Shown: positions 25,860-35,384, counted from the stretch's first letter. The stretch: 64,000 nt of DNA from Mariniblastus fucicola (GCF_008087665.1 NZ_CP042912.1:2108001-2172000); one strand, 5' to 3'. Numbers and translations: made by a program. The notes: generated by a model from the letters alone, not told the origin.

Positions 25860-26266
25860 TTTCAATGATCCGCCGCTGGCGATCGACTTCCGGCGTCGGC
25901 AATTTCGGGATTATGTTCAATCAGGAGAGTGACTTTTCCTATCCAAACCTGAAACGACAGGTCCCGACTTGGCCACGCCGTAAAATCTATCTAATGTGCC
26001 CGAGAGCGGCTATGCGCATCGACGTAAAATTTCGGGAAACCAAAAAGATTTTTAGGGCGTTTTAAATTCTGAGAAAGTCGATCTCGCCCAGCTTCGCATC
26101 GATCGCACATCAATGCACGAGTCGCAAAAAGAGACGTCATCGAGCACTTGAACGCTCTGTCGCCACGACAAATAAGGCCGACCCTCGCGGTCATTCGACG
26201 CTGTCAGCGCCGCCGATGGACTTTCAGCTGAAAACCTGGCCGTCCGTTGGACACTCTATTCGCCGC
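25860..26266. other. Intergenic region upstream of sucA
   Basis: This 407-bp gap lies between the sucA start and the end of the DUF1501 gene, both on the minus strand. It has no coding character in any frame, and I found no tRNA-like cloverleaf or strong hairpin. It must hold the sucA promoter and any regulatory site for the operon, but I could not assign boxes with confidence. Confidence 0.45.
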
Positions 26267-27586
26267 TCAGCTAAACAGCTCCAAAACCGGTTCGCCTTTG
26301 TCGGCAAACGTAAACGGTCGAAGGCTCGGCGACATGGTTTTCTTCTTCAGATCGATGCCCATGGCATATCCGATCGTCGCATTGAAGTCCGGCACCGTGA
26401 CCGGATTGTCGATCACTTCTCGGCCTTCCTCATCCGTCAGTCCAAAGCGAATTCCGCCCTGGATCCCGCCGCCGGCGAGCAAGCATGAGAAAGCCTGTGG
26501 ATAGTGGTTTCGCCCAAGATTGCGATCCATTTGAATGGTCGGTGTTCGCCCAAACTCGGTGGCCAGAACGACAAGCGTCGAGTCCAGCAGTCCGCGACTG
26601 GAAAGGTCTTCCAGCAGAGCAGAAAGTGCCTGGTCGAGAACCGCTCCTTTGTCTTTTACGCGTTCGAAGTTGTCTCCGTGAGTGTCCCAGCCATTGTTGT
26701 CGACTTCGATAAACCGGACTCCCGACTCGACCATCCGCCTGGCCAGCAAACAGCCCTGGCCGAACGGATTGCGGCCGTATCGATCACGAACGCTTTCGTC
26801 TTCCTTGGTCAAATCGAACGTTTCCAGATCTTTGCTCTTCATCAACGAAACGGCTTCGTCATACATTGACGCAAAGGCTCGCGATTCTTTTGTGTCGTAA
26901 GACTTCGTAAACGAAGCGTTCATCTTCTCCAGCCGCGACATGCGTTTTCGGAATCGTGCCGCGTCAACGCCTTTGGGCAGAGAGCTGTTTTGCAGACCGG
27001 CTTCCGGGTCGCCGATCGGCAACGCAGCAAATTTCGATTCGAGAAACCCGCCGCCAAGCCCGGAGCTGTTACGTCCGACTTTGACGTTCGCAGGAAGGCC
27101 CTTGTTCATCTTTCCCAAATGAAACGCAGACCAGGCTCCCATGTCCGGATGCCGAACGGTGCCTCGCAGCGTATAGCCCGTGTGCATGAAGTATCGCCCC
27201 TGTTCGTGAGCTCCCTGAGTCGAGTTCAACGAATTGACGACCGCGACGTGGTGCATCTGTTTCGCCATCAACGGCAAGAACTCGCTGACTTGAACGTCGT
27301 CAGCCGTCGTGTCCAAAGATTCAACCGGTCCCTGAGTTTCCGCCCCGGGCTTGGTGTCGAACGTGTCGAGATGACTCATCCCGCCGCTCATGTACAGATA
27401 GATGACCGATTTCGCGCGTCCCGGTTTCGGATCCGCTTTCAATGAACTCGGATTGAGAACCGTGCTGCCGCTCGCGAATTTCGGTTTGGCGAAACCAAGA
27501 ACGCCCAGCCCAAGGACTGATTTTGCGACGCCGCTGACAAAGCTTCTACGGCTTTGCGGATCCATTTTTCGAGCGAGATTTTTCAT
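26267..27586 (-). CDS. DUF1501 (sulfatase-like) Tat-exported protein
   Basis: A 439-aa DUF1501 protein, distantly alkaline-phosphatase/sulfatase-like, found in very large numbers in planctomycetes. It starts with a twin-arginine signal (S-R-R-S-F-V-S-G, about residues 12-19) and a hydrophobic stretch to about residue 39. Visible landmarks are Y-L-Y-M-S-G-G-M-S-H-L-D-T-F-D-T-K-P (about 66-83), N-S-L-N-S-T-Q-G-A-H-E-Q-G-R-Y, the E-V-D-N-N-G-W-D-T-H-G-D-N-F metal-site-like segment near 292, and A-T-E-F-G-R-T-P near 340. The family's substrate is unknown. It is encoded 165 bp after a DUF1549/DUF1553 gene on the same strand, a pairing seen across planctomycetes, which suggests the two act together in the periplasm. 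Confidence 0.93.
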   Translation of the reverse strand: MKNLARKMDPQSRRSFVSGVAKSVLGLGVLGFAKPKFASGSTVLNPSSLKADPKPGRAKSVIYLYMSGGMSHLDTFDTKPGAETQGPVESLDTTADDVQVSEFLPLMAKQMHHVAVVNSLNSTQGAHEQGRYFMHTGYTLRGTVRHPDMGAWSAFHLGKMNKGLPANVKVGRNSSGLGGGFLESKFAALPIGDPEAGLQNSSLPKGVDAARFRKRMSRLEKMNASFTKSYDTKESRAFASMYDEAVSLMKSKDLETFDLTKEDESVRDRYGRNPFGQGCLLARRMVESGVRFIEVDNNGWDTHGDNFERVKDKGAVLDQALSALLEDLSSRGLLDSTLVVLATEFGRTPTIQMDRNLGRNHYPQAFSCLLAGGGIQGGIRFGLTDEEGREVIDNPVTVPDFNATIGYAMGIDLKKKTMSPSLRPFTFADKGEPVLELFS

Positions 27587-27751
27587 GGTTGGCCAGGCAA
27601 ATAACGAAAGTCAGAAATCAAATGTCATTGAGTCTTGAATGCGCCGCCACCGGGGAAGTGGGTGCCTCGCGAGGGCTTCCGGTGACGGCAACAATCAAAA
27701 CGTTTCAGTGGTCGGTCGTCGATCAGACCGATGAGCATTTCTCAAGCAAAT

Positions 27752-29890
27752 CTAGCGAACGAAAATAAACTCGTTCGAATTAATCAATGTCCAAACCAGA
27801 TCCGTATAGGCGGTTTTGGAATCCTCCCGGAAGTCTTTTCGCCAAACCCGTTTCTCTGACGACGTCGGCATCCGGCTAAGCATCGTCAGGTAGACGGCTT
27901 CGATCGCTTCGTTTTCGTTGTCCGCGTAGAGCACGTTTCTGGTCATCACCGAGTTTTGGTCTTTGCCAATGGTGCTGTCCACGAACCCGTTCATCAAACG
28001 CAATACCTGAGTCACCGCTGGATCGGTGTTGGCGTTTTCGATCGTTTCGCGATCCGATTGACCGAACTCTCGCAACAGATGCTTGGCCGGAGCAGGCGAT
28101 TGCATTTCCGAGGCGCGAAGATACTTTTGGGTTCTGGATCGTGCTTTCGAAACCAGTTCCGCTCGCATGATCATCAGCTCACGCATCTTTTCGCGGTCCT
28201 TGGCTCGACGAGCATTGTTGATCTGCTTGTTCATCTTGCCCATGACACGATTGAGCTCCCGACGTTCCTGCTTCGCCATCTTCTGCGATTCACTACGCAT
28301 CGATTTCTGCATCATCTCTTTGGAAGACTTGCCATTGATCATCATGCCGCGGTCTTTGAAGGACTGAGCAACCGAATCGTAGATCTCTTCCAGCGACTTT
28401 CCCTTAACTTCCTCGTAGTAGTCGTAGATGTTGACGCGGCCCGAAGCAGCAAGCCGAGAGTTGGCAAGGTCAGCGCGTCGGTCAATCGAATCCACGGTCA
28501 AACCGACCATCGAATCCCACAGTTGTTCGGCTGACATGCGACGCATGACCGGACCCGGGAAAGCATACTGTTGCACGTCGACGATATCCGTTCGAGTCAC
28601 CTCAGACTGCCACGTTTTCGTGTTGTAGATGATGCGAAAGAACTCTTTCATGTCGAACTCAATTTCGATCATGACTTCTGTTAAATAGTCCATCAGCTCA
28701 GGATTCGAAGCGATCGTCGAATCTTCGATCACATCAACAGGCTCAATCAAGCCAAGCCCGAACGCCCGTTTCCACAAGCGGTTGGCGATCACTTTGGCGA
28801 ATCGCGGATTGTCAACATTCGTCAACCATTCCGCATAGGCCTCTCGCGAACCGATTTCTTTCGCACCGTTGATTCGTTTTCCGTACTTTCGGTTTTTGTT
28901 CTTCTTGTTGTTTTTTCGCCGAGGTTCAGAGGGGACTGAAACGTCGATGATTTCTTCGCCGTCAAACATTTCCTTCGCGGAAACGACTTCGTTTGGTTTG
29001 CCGTGCGACCCTTCGAACGTCTCCGGAAGGCGAACCAGTCCAGTCCCTGTCCCAGAGATCCCGGCGGTCGTCGCCTGGTAAGTTCTTCGCACTGCCGCCG
29101 CGATATTTCCGTCGAGCTCGCTATCGCCATCCGCGATTTTTTTACGCAGCTCGCGAAGTTGCTTGCCGTAGTTCTGTTGCGAATCGCCAGCCCGATAATT
29201 GATGCCGCCCGTGAACGCGACCATCTCGAAGTACTGACGCTGAGTCCATTTGTCGAACGGGTGGTCGTGACATTGAGCACACTCAAGTCGCGTGCCCAGG
29301 AACACGCGAATCGTGTTCGACATGTTGTCTTCTGGCATGTTGCGATCGCGAAGGTAATATCCGACGGCACCGTTGCCTCGTTCGAGCAGCGCTCCGTCGG
29401 CCGCGAGAAGTTCGAATACGAGCTGGTCGTAAGGCTTGTTCTGCTCCAGCGAATCCTTGATGAAGTCAATGTACGGTTCGCCCGGAGCGTTGTTGGTTAG
29501 CCGAGTTTTGATCCGCAGCAAATCCGCAAGGAAATTGAATTGATGGCTGACGTAACCGTACGAGTCCAATAGCTCGTCGATCAGTGCGCTTCGTTTTTGA
29601 CTGGCGTCGGAGGACAGGAACGAATCTGCTTCTTCGAGATTCGGGATCCGGCCGATTGTCGTCAGGTAGGCTCGGCGGAGAAACGTCGCGTCGTCAATCT
29701 CCGGATTGCGTTGCTGTTCCGAGCCGGCCAAGTGAGCCTGAATGATCGCGTCGATCTTGCGGCTGTAGGTAAGTGTCGTCTTGCGAGTCGATTTGCGCGG
29801 TGGAGCACTTTCGGGGGATTCAGCCAGAACGGTTCCCGCAAGGAGCGAAGCCAACATGGCGATGGCCAGAGCTGTAAACCAGCGTGACAT
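27752..29890 (-). CDS. DUF1549/DUF1553 cytochrome-c-like exported protein
   Basis: A 712-aa exported protein with a Sec signal peptide (about 1-23). DUF1549 spans about 45-235 and holds a single haem-type CAQCH at 204-208 in L-E-C-A-Q-C-H-D-H-P-F-D-K-W, which is the family hallmark. DUF1553 spans roughly 345-690 (I-A-N-R-L-W-K-R-A-F-G near its start). Between and within them is a highly charged Lys/Arg/Met-rich helical segment (about 535-610) that may form a coiled coil. Many family members have an N-terminal PSCyt1 domain with another haem motif; it is absent here, so this is the short form. Its function is unknown; its constant pairing with DUF1501 genes (next gene downstream) suggests a joint role in breaking down an external substrate. 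Confidence 0.92.
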   Translation of the reverse strand: MSRWFTALAIAMLASLLAGTVLAESPESAPPRKSTRKTTLTYSRKIDAIIQAHLAGSEQQRNPEIDDATFLRRAYLTTIGRIPNLEEADSFLSSDASQKRSALIDELLDSYGYVSHQFNFLADLLRIKTRLTNNAPGEPYIDFIKDSLEQNKPYDQLVFELLAADGALLERGNGAVGYYLRDRNMPEDNMSNTIRVFLGTRLECAQCHDHPFDKWTQRQYFEMVAFTGGINYRAGDSQQNYGKQLRELRKKIADGDSELDGNIAAAVRRTYQATTAGISGTGTGLVRLPETFEGSHGKPNEVVSAKEMFDGEEIIDVSVPSEPRRKNNKKNKNRKYGKRINGAKEIGSREAYAEWLTNVDNPRFAKVIANRLWKRAFGLGLIEPVDVIEDSTIASNPELMDYLTEVMIEIEFDMKEFFRIIYNTKTWQSEVTRTDIVDVQQYAFPGPVMRRMSAEQLWDSMVGLTVDSIDRRADLANSRLAASGRVNIYDYYEEVKGKSLEEIYDSVAQSFKDRGMMINGKSSKEMMQKSMRSESQKMAKQERRELNRVMGKMNKQINNARRAKDREKMRELMIMRAELVSKARSRTQKYLRASEMQSPAPAKHLLREFGQSDRETIENANTDPAVTQVLRLMNGFVDSTIGKDQNSVMTRNVLYADNENEAIEAVYLTMLSRMPTSSEKRVWRKDFREDSKTAYTDLVWTLINSNEFIFVR

Positions 29891-29933
29891 ATTGATTCCT
29901 TCCCGGGACGTGCGTTAATAGACGATGTCCTTA

Positions 29934-29948
29934 GGATGCGCGGCATCC
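29934..29948. other. Short hairpin in the divergent spacer
   Basis: A 6-bp stem (GGATGC/GCATCC) with a 3-nt loop lies 43 bp upstream of the DUF1549/DUF1553 start, in the region shared with the divergent LEPR-XLL gene. It could be a 5' UTR structure or an operator; there is no further support for either. Confidence 0.3.
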
Positions 29949-30170
29949 CTATTTATTGTTAATGAATCGACATATTTTCCGTTCCCGGTCCCTGGTTTCC
30001 GGCTGTCCAAGCCCGGTTTGAGGCACTCAGAGCCCAAAAAAACGGAAAAATAGCACTTTCTGACCGGTCAGATGGAGAATCGGTGCGGAACGAGCGTTGC
30101 AAAGTTCGCAGCGTCCGGCCTGCTAAATAGACTTAAAAAGATCAGACAGACCGCTCTGACTCGACCCAAC

Positions 30171-32930
30171 ATGACGAGCCCATCGATGAAACGACGAAAC
30201 AAGCGAAGAAAGTCCAACCCGTTCCACTTTGCCAAACTTGAGCCGCGGCAGCTATTGGCCGGAGATCTTGGCGAACTGAATCTGTTGACGAACGGCGATT
30301 TCTCGGAGGTGCCCACCGCAGGAGCGGTTCCCGATTTCTACGACTCCGCCGACGTAGCCGGTTGGAATGCAACCAACGTCGCGGACGGTCAGCAGATCGT
30401 GCTGTACACATTCGGCACCGGTGACGACGCGAACACCGTTTTGAAACTGGACTCCACCGCCGATCAGGTTGACTACGTTTTCCAGGACGTCGCGACGACC
30501 GCGGGCGAAACGTATCTGTTGACGTTTGACTTGCAGGGCCAGAATCCCGGAGAGTTGGTCGTTGAGAACGTCGAAGTTTTCTGGAACGGCGAACAGGTTG
30601 GTCTGTTCGAGTCGACCGGAATCTGGACGACACACGCGATGGTTGTCACCGGAGCTGCCGAAGGTGATTCAACGTTGGAGTTCCGCGAAGCCGCTGATGG
30701 CTCGACGCTTTCTGGTGATGGCATCGGAGTGCTGATCGACAACGTCAACGTGGCGCTCGCAACAGCAACAACAGGCGTCACCAACGGTAGCTTTGAAACG
30801 GTAACGGGCGACGGTCCGTTTTTCTCCAACGGCAACGTTGAAGGCTGGAATGCGCTCGAACGTGGCGATCGTCCTGACTTGATTCAAATTCAGCCCAACG
30901 GCGACAATGATAACGCGGCAGCGACTGACGGATCTCAGGTTCTCAACCTCGACACGACTAGCGATGTTGTAGATCATGTGTTCGCCGATTTCGCGACCGT
31001 TGAAGGCCAAACGTATTTTGTTACTTTCGACATGTTCGCGGACGGCGACCAGTCAACTGACGCGGACGAAGTTCGTATTCGCTGGAAGTCTCCGGATGCG
31101 GATATTCAAACGGATCAATGGATCGCAACGGTATTCGGCAACAACACGTGGCAGTCGTACGGCTTCATGGTAACCGGTTTGGGCGATGTTTCCCGTTTGG
31201 AGTTGCGTGAGCCGGCGGGAAGTCCTGGCGATGGATCAGGTGCCTTGATTGACAACGTGCAACTGTTTTCTGTCGAAGGAATTATCAACGATTTGGTTGT
31301 TGACGCTAACGGAACGGCAGATGGCACGTCGGCAACGGCGGAGCTCGTTCAGGGGCAAACACGGGCCAGCGTCGCCGAATCACTGACTCTGGATCATGCC
31401 AGTGGGTCGAATCTGACCAGCGCTACGATCACCATCACTGATTCGCCTTCGCAGCCAGAGGACTCGCTCGAAGTGACTCCCGGGGACAGCGGAATCACTT
31501 CCAGCTTCAACCCGGCGTCGGGAACTTTGACGCTCACCGGAAACGCTTCGGTCGCGACATGGCAAACCGTTCTGCGCACACTGGAATACGTGAACAGCAA
31601 CACCTCGCAAACGATTGGTACGCGTTCGCTTTCGATCGTCGTGAGCGACGATTCGATTCTGGGTGATGACAAAGACAGCACGGCGGCGACCGTCGGTGTG
31701 GATGTTGTTGCGAACGAATTGGCGATGGCTGCGATTGAAGTTCAAACTGTCGAAGCCGGTTCGCCTCTGTGGGTCACGTTGGACGTGAGCAATCCAGCCG
31801 ATGTGGCGTTGCAGTACACGGGTGAATCCGGAGACGCTTCTCTGTTGACTCCGCGATTTGAAACCGGAGACAGCTGGCGGCTGAACATTTCGGCTCCGGA
31901 CGTAACGACTAACGGTGTGGCGACTCCACTGGAAGGAGAGATTACGTTCCAGCTGTTCGACAATATTTTCGGATCAGCCGATGCTCGTGCCACGGATCGA
32001 ATCACGACGCTGACCAATGACGGATTCTTTGACGACACCCAGTTCCATCGCGTTGATTCAGATTTTGTAATTCAGGGCGGTGACCCGACCGCTACCGGAA
32101 CCGGTGGTTCTGACTTGGGTGACTTCGACGACCAGTTCAGCACACTGCTGCAGCACAACCGCACCGGTTTGTTGTCATACGCGAAAAGCCTGGACGATAC
32201 GAACGATTCGCAGTTCTTCATCACCGACACTGCGACTCGGTTCCTCGATTATCAACACACGATCTTCGGCGTGCTGACGTCAGGTGAGGATCTCAGGGAA
32301 TCGATCGCCAATGTCGACATTGGGACCGATCCGAACAACGTCTCCAACAGCGAATTCCCGACAGGAGCTGTCACGATCACCAGTGCGGAAATCTATCAGG
32401 ACAACCAGCGAGCAGCTTTGCTGTTGGTGGCTCCTGAAGGCGTGACTGGCGAAACGACGATGACGGTGACCGCCAGAGACGTAAACGGAAACGAGACATC
32501 ACAAACGATCACGGTGAACATCGTTGCTCCAACTGGTGACAACGTTGACAGCAACCCGTTCCTCGATGACATCCCGGATTTGGCTGGTTTCTACAATGTG
32601 CAGCAAACCTATCAGCTGACGTCGCAAGATGTTGAGAATGACAGCGTCAGGTATCTGGATCTTGCTCAGATCGAAACGATCAACGAAGGCCTCTCTTCGT
32701 TTTTCCAGATTCAGGTTCCTCAGTTCGATTCCGACGACTCGTTTGATTACAGCGTCGACATCGACACGGGATTGGTGACCTATACACCAGGAGAGTTTGG
32801 TGACAGTCCGGAAACGGTTCAGTTCATCGTCGGTGTGGCTCAGGAGCCTCGCGACGGCGAGCCAATCAACAATGGCAACGTGGATTTGCAGGTCGTGACG
32901 ATAACCTTGTCGCAACCATCGTCACTGTAG
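30171..32930 (+). CDS. LEPR-XLL surface protein with a cyclophilin-type isomerase domain
   Basis: A 919-aa acidic, secreted or surface protein. A basic N-terminus leads to the planctomycete motif L-E-P-R-Q-L-L-A-G (about 23-31). Two related jelly-roll-like domains follow (about 35-205 and 207-380), each starting T-N-G-x-F-E/S and ending in L-I-D-N-V. A cadherin-like module comes next (about 390-515). A cyclophilin domain at about 580-735 has F-H-R-V, F-V-I-Q-G-G-D-P, S-Q-F-F-I-T and the Y-Q-H-T-I-F-G segment; the catalytic Arg, Phe, Gln and His positions are present, while the Trp position is not. C-terminal cadherin-like modules end the protein. I chose ATG 30171; the frame is open to 30072, and ATG 30186 is also possible. 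The domain should isomerise prolyl bonds outside the cell, perhaps helping fold surface repeat proteins (inference). Confidence 0.85.
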   Translation: MTSPSMKRRNKRRKSNPFHFAKLEPRQLLAGDLGELNLLTNGDFSEVPTAGAVPDFYDSADVAGWNATNVADGQQIVLYTFGTGDDANTVLKLDSTADQVDYVFQDVATTAGETYLLTFDLQGQNPGELVVENVEVFWNGEQVGLFESTGIWTTHAMVVTGAAEGDSTLEFREAADGSTLSGDGIGVLIDNVNVALATATTGVTNGSFETVTGDGPFFSNGNVEGWNALERGDRPDLIQIQPNGDNDNAAATDGSQVLNLDTTSDVVDHVFADFATVEGQTYFVTFDMFADGDQSTDADEVRIRWKSPDADIQTDQWIATVFGNNTWQSYGFMVTGLGDVSRLELREPAGSPGDGSGALIDNVQLFSVEGIINDLVVDANGTADGTSATAELVQGQTRASVAESLTLDHASGSNLTSATITITDSPSQPEDSLEVTPGDSGITSSFNPASGTLTLTGNASVATWQTVLRTLEYVNSNTSQTIGTRSLSIVVSDDSILGDDKDSTAATVGVDVVANELAMAAIEVQTVEAGSPLWVTLDVSNPADVALQYTGESGDASLLTPRFETGDSWRLNISAPDVTTNGVATPLEGEITFQLFDNIFGSADARATDRITTLTNDGFFDDTQFHRVDSDFVIQGGDPTATGTGGSDLGDFDDQFSTLLQHNRTGLLSYAKSLDDTNDSQFFITDTATRFLDYQHTIFGVLTSGEDLRESIANVDIGTDPNNVSNSEFPTGAVTITSAEIYQDNQRAALLLVAPEGVTGETTMTVTARDVNGNETSQTITVNIVAPTGDNVDSNPFLDDIPDLAGFYNVQQTYQLTSQDVENDSVRYLDLAQIETINEGLSSFFQIQVPQFDSDDSFDYSVDIDTGLVTYTPGEFGDSPETVQFIVGVAQEPRDGEPINNGNVDLQVVTITLSQPSSL

Positions 32931-32931
32931 G

Positions 32932-32959
32932 CAAACGTTTGTCTGGTAGTCAACGTTTG
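32932..32959. terminator. Possible bidirectional hairpin between convergent genes
   Basis: A perfect 8-bp stem (CAAACGTT/AACGTTTG) with a 12-nt loop lies directly after the surface-protein stop and before the convergent receiver gene. Its position suits a terminator, but neither side has a clear U tract. Confidence 0.35.
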
Positions 32960-33036
32960 GCATGTCAGAATTTCGGCACGAAGTATGAGCGAGTTCACAA
33001 CGATCCGTCGTGGACTCGCTGGCTTCGGAGCGGTCT

Positions 33037-33453
33037 TCAATTGCCGATTTGGCCGAAGGCTTCGTTGATCGACTGGTCCCGAAAGAGAACCCGTTCGCCT
33101 TCGCCAAGCCTTGCCCGGATCTCGTTCGGATCGAGCGGCTTGATCATGTAGTCATCTGCTCCGGCCGCAAACGCTCCTTCGATGTCTTCTGTCTTGTTCT
33201 TCGCGGTCATCATGATGATGTAGCGCAGCGTGTCCGTTTCCTGGCTGCGGATGTGGCGAATAAGTTCGTCGCCTTGCATGCCCGGCATCACCCAGTCGAC
33301 CAACAGGATCTGCGGCGCGTCGGGTTTCTCCAGCTCAGCCAATGCGTCCTCGCCATTTTCGACGGCGACAAATTCGATGTTCCATTTCCAGCCCAGCTTT
33401 TTCAGATAGGCACGGGTGGAACTGCAGTCATCAACGGCCAAAATTTTGCTCAT
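33037..33453 (-). CDS. Single-domain response regulator (CheY-like)
   Basis: A 138-aa stand-alone receiver domain: acidic pocket Asp8/Asp9, phospho-acceptor Asp53 in LLVDWVMPG, Thr in MMTAKN, and Lys in MIKPLDP. The Trp after the phospho-acceptor and the S-S-T-R-A-Y-L at the N-terminus are like chemotaxis-type or HsbD/PilG-like receivers, but no chemotaxis gene is near. It has no output domain. It converges with the LEPR-XLL surface-protein gene and is divergent from rph, 205 bp away, so it is transcribed alone. The partner kinase is unknown. Confidence 0.92.
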   Translation of the reverse strand: MSKILAVDDCSSTRAYLKKLGWKWNIEFVAVENGEDALAELEKPDAPQILLVDWVMPGMQGDELIRHIRSQETDTLRYIIMMTAKNKTEDIEGAFAAGADDYMIKPLDPNEIRARLGEGERVLFRDQSINEAFGQIGN

Positions 33454-33658
33454 CGGAAACTCGTAGATACTCGAAAGAAGCAGGAAGTGTTGAGTCGAAG
33501 CCTAGGACTCGAGAAAACCAAATGTCCAGAACATAACTTTAAATCGGTCGCGTAAACCCTTACGTGTTCCGTTTGTAGCGATCGACACGCCTGCAGCATT
33601 CAGGTCGGCATCTTCCCGGCCTGTTTTTCCGGTACTGGCTTACTGGTATGATCCGGAT

Positions 33659-34375
33659 ATGAAAAGAAAACGAAACGAAATCCGTCCGGTCAAAATCAAG
33701 CGGAACTTCACCAAAACGACGCCCGGTAGCGTTCTGTATCAGTGTGGTGACACGGTCGTGCTATGTACCGCCAGTGTGAGCGAGAAAGTTCCGCCGTGGA
33801 TGGCTGAAAGCGGAAAGGGCTGGATCACGGCCGAGTACAACATGTTGCCCGGCAGCACCGAGCCACGGAAACGGCGTGACCGAAACAAGGTCGACGGGCG
33901 CACGACGGAGATCCAGCGACTGATTGGTCGTTCGATGCGCGCGGTGGCTGATCTGGAAGCTCTCGGGCCGCGGCAGATCACGGTCGACTGCGATGTGTTG
34001 CAAGCCGACGGGGGAACGCGAACAGCCAGCATCACCGGAGGCATGATTGCGTTGATTGACGCAATTAACTCGTTCAAGAAAGAGCTTCCCGATCCGACGA
34101 AGTTTCCACTACGCGACTCCGTGGCGGCAATCAGTGTCGGTATCGTTGACGGAAAACCGACTTCGGATTTGGACTATCCAATGGACTTCGCTGCGGCAGT
34201 CGACATGAACGTGGTGATGACTGGCAAAGGTAACTTCGTGGAAGTCCAGGGCACGGGCGAAGAATCGACGTTCACTGAAAAAGAACTTGGCTCGCTAATC
34301 ACACTTGCCAAAAAAGGCTGTAAGGAACTGACGGTATTGCAGCAAAATGCAATCGGAAAGAAGTGGCCTTTCTAG
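33659..34375 (+). CDS. rph: Ribonuclease PH
   Basis: The 238-aa phosphorolytic exoribonuclease trims tRNA 3' ends with phosphate as co-substrate. Landmarks of the family are all visible: the N-terminal basic strand, T-A-S-V-S-E-K-V-P-P-W, G-W-I-T-A-E-Y-N-M-L-P (about 54-64), R-T-T-E-I-Q-R-L-I-G-R-S-M-R-A (about 80-94), D-C-D-V-L-Q-A-D-G-G-T-R-T-A-S (about 113-127), and the C-terminal E-V-Q-G-T-G-E-E-S-T-F segment. Length is normal. The next gene, fxsA, begins 1 nt after the stop, followed by a SixA-like gene, so the three form an operon. The xanthosine-triphosphate pyrophosphatase gene often found with rph is absent here. Confidence 0.97.
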   Translation: MKRKRNEIRPVKIKRNFTKTTPGSVLYQCGDTVVLCTASVSEKVPPWMAESGKGWITAEYNMLPGSTEPRKRRDRNKVDGRTTEIQRLIGRSMRAVADLEALGPRQITVDCDVLQADGGTRTASITGGMIALIDAINSFKKELPDPTKFPLRDSVAAISVGIVDGKPTSDLDYPMDFAAAVDMNVVMTGKGNFVEVQGTGEESTFTEKELGSLITLAKKGCKELTVLQQNAIGKKWPF

Positions 34376-34376
34376 A

Positions 34377-34856
34377 ATGTTTGCTCGCCTGTTTTTACTG
34401 TTCGTCATCGTTCCGGTAATCGACCTGTTTCTGCTGGTCTGGATTTCCGGCCACGTTGGAATTCCATCGACGATTGGGCTGGTGATTCTTACCGCTGCAA
34501 TCGGCGCGTGGCTGGTGAAGCTGCAGGGTGCCGAAGTTCGGCGCAAGATCATGTCACAGTTTTCGCGGCAGGAGTCTCCGGCTGATCTGCTGACCGACGG
34601 CGCGATGATTTTCTTTGCTGCCGGCCTGTTGTTGACGCCAGGACTGCTAACCGACGTTTTTGGATTCACACTTTTGACTCCGTTTTGTCGCCGATTTTAC
34701 AAACGTGTCATCACTGGCTGGTTCAAAAAGAACTTCAAGGTTCACGTGGTCAAGCCGGACTTTTCACAAGGTGTACCGCGGGACGCGAATACCGTTGATG
34801 GTGAAGTTGTCCGCGAAAAACCAGTGGTGCAGGAACCGGATCGGATTGAGGAGTAG
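34377..34856 (+). CDS. fxsA: FxsA-family inner-membrane protein
   Basis: A 159-aa membrane protein of the FxsA family; in E. coli, FxsA overproduction relieves phage T7 exclusion by the F plasmid. Hydrophobic segments lie at about residues 4-22, 27-45 and 70-95, with the family pattern P-V-I-D-L-F-L-L-V-W-I, G-L-V-I-L-T-A-A-I-G-A-W-L-V-K-x-Q-G and G-A-M-I-F-F-A-A-G-L-L-L-T-P-G-L-L-T-D-V-F-G. The acidic C-terminal tail is cytoplasmic and variable in the family. The frame is open 30 nt further 5' into rph, but ATG 34377, just after the rph stop, gives the standard N-terminus. It lies 3 bp before the SixA-like gene. Its general cell role is unknown. Confidence 0.92.
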   Translation: MFARLFLLFVIVPVIDLFLLVWISGHVGIPSTIGLVILTAAIGAWLVKLQGAEVRRKIMSQFSRQESPADLLTDGAMIFFAAGLLLTPGLLTDVFGFTLLTPFCRRFYKRVITGWFKKNFKVHVVKPDFSQGVPRDANTVDGEVVREKPVVQEPDRIEE

Positions 34857-34859
34857 AAC

Positions 34860-35348
34860 ATGAAGACGTTGTTGATGATGCGGCACGCGAAATCGTCATG
34901 GGATTCCGGTGTGGCATCGGATCACGAACGACCGCTGAACAAACGAGGCCGCAAAGATGCTCCGGCGATGGCCCAGTTGCTCTGCGGCAACGACGTGGTT
35001 CCGGATCTCGTGGTGTCGTCGGATGCGAAGCGGACTTGCGAGACTTTGGAGTTGATGCAGCCTGTTTTCGAAAAGTTCGGCTCGGAACCAGTCATCGACA
35101 TCGATGGCAGTTTTTATCATGCTCCTGCGAGCGAATGGCTTGAGAAACTGGTCGAGCTATCTGACGATTATTCGACGGTGATGTTTCTGGGCCACAATCC
35201 GGGCGCTGAGGAATTGGTCATGCATTTCACGCAAGCTCATCACTCGATGCCAACAGCCGCGATTGCCTGTTTTGAATTCGAAGCAGAGCGTTGGGCCGAG
35301 TGCGATGAGGCTCGGCTGATCGATTTGTGGCGACCGAAAGAAATTTGA
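34860..35348 (+). CDS. SixA-like histidine phosphatase
   Basis: The 162-aa protein belongs to the histidine phosphatase superfamily, SixA branch. The catalytic R-H-A-K-S-S-W motif is at residues 8-14 (His9 is the phospho-acceptor). The second arginine lies in S-S-D-A-K-R-T-C-E-T (about 53-62), and the second His in L-G-H-N-P-G-A-E-E-L (about 105-114). In E. coli SixA removes phosphate from the Hpt domain of ArcB or from phosphotransferase proteins; SixA-like proteins elsewhere have mostly unknown targets. It is the last gene of the rph-fxsA run, 3 bp after fxsA. Whether it acts on the Hpt-type hybrid kinase at 56-60 kb is an open idea with no direct support. Confidence 0.9.
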   Translation: MKTLLMMRHAKSSWDSGVASDHERPLNKRGRKDAPAMAQLLCGNDVVPDLVVSSDAKRTCETLELMQPVFEKFGSEPVIDIDGSFYHAPASEWLEKLVELSDDYSTVMFLGHNPGAEELVMHFTQAHHSMPTAAIACFEFEAERWAECDEARLIDLWRPKEI

Positions 35349-35384
35349 AAGACGCCACACCGTGGTTGTCACCGCAATCGCGAA

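Noticed and set aside
25991-26194. Short minus-strand frame upstream of sucA
   Set aside because: No ribosome binding site, unusual composition, and no recognisable similarity; treated as non-coding spacer.
32932-33036. Small RNA gene between convergent genes
   Set aside because: The only structure is one 8-bp stem; there is no promoter-like signal or further conserved fold to support an RNA gene.
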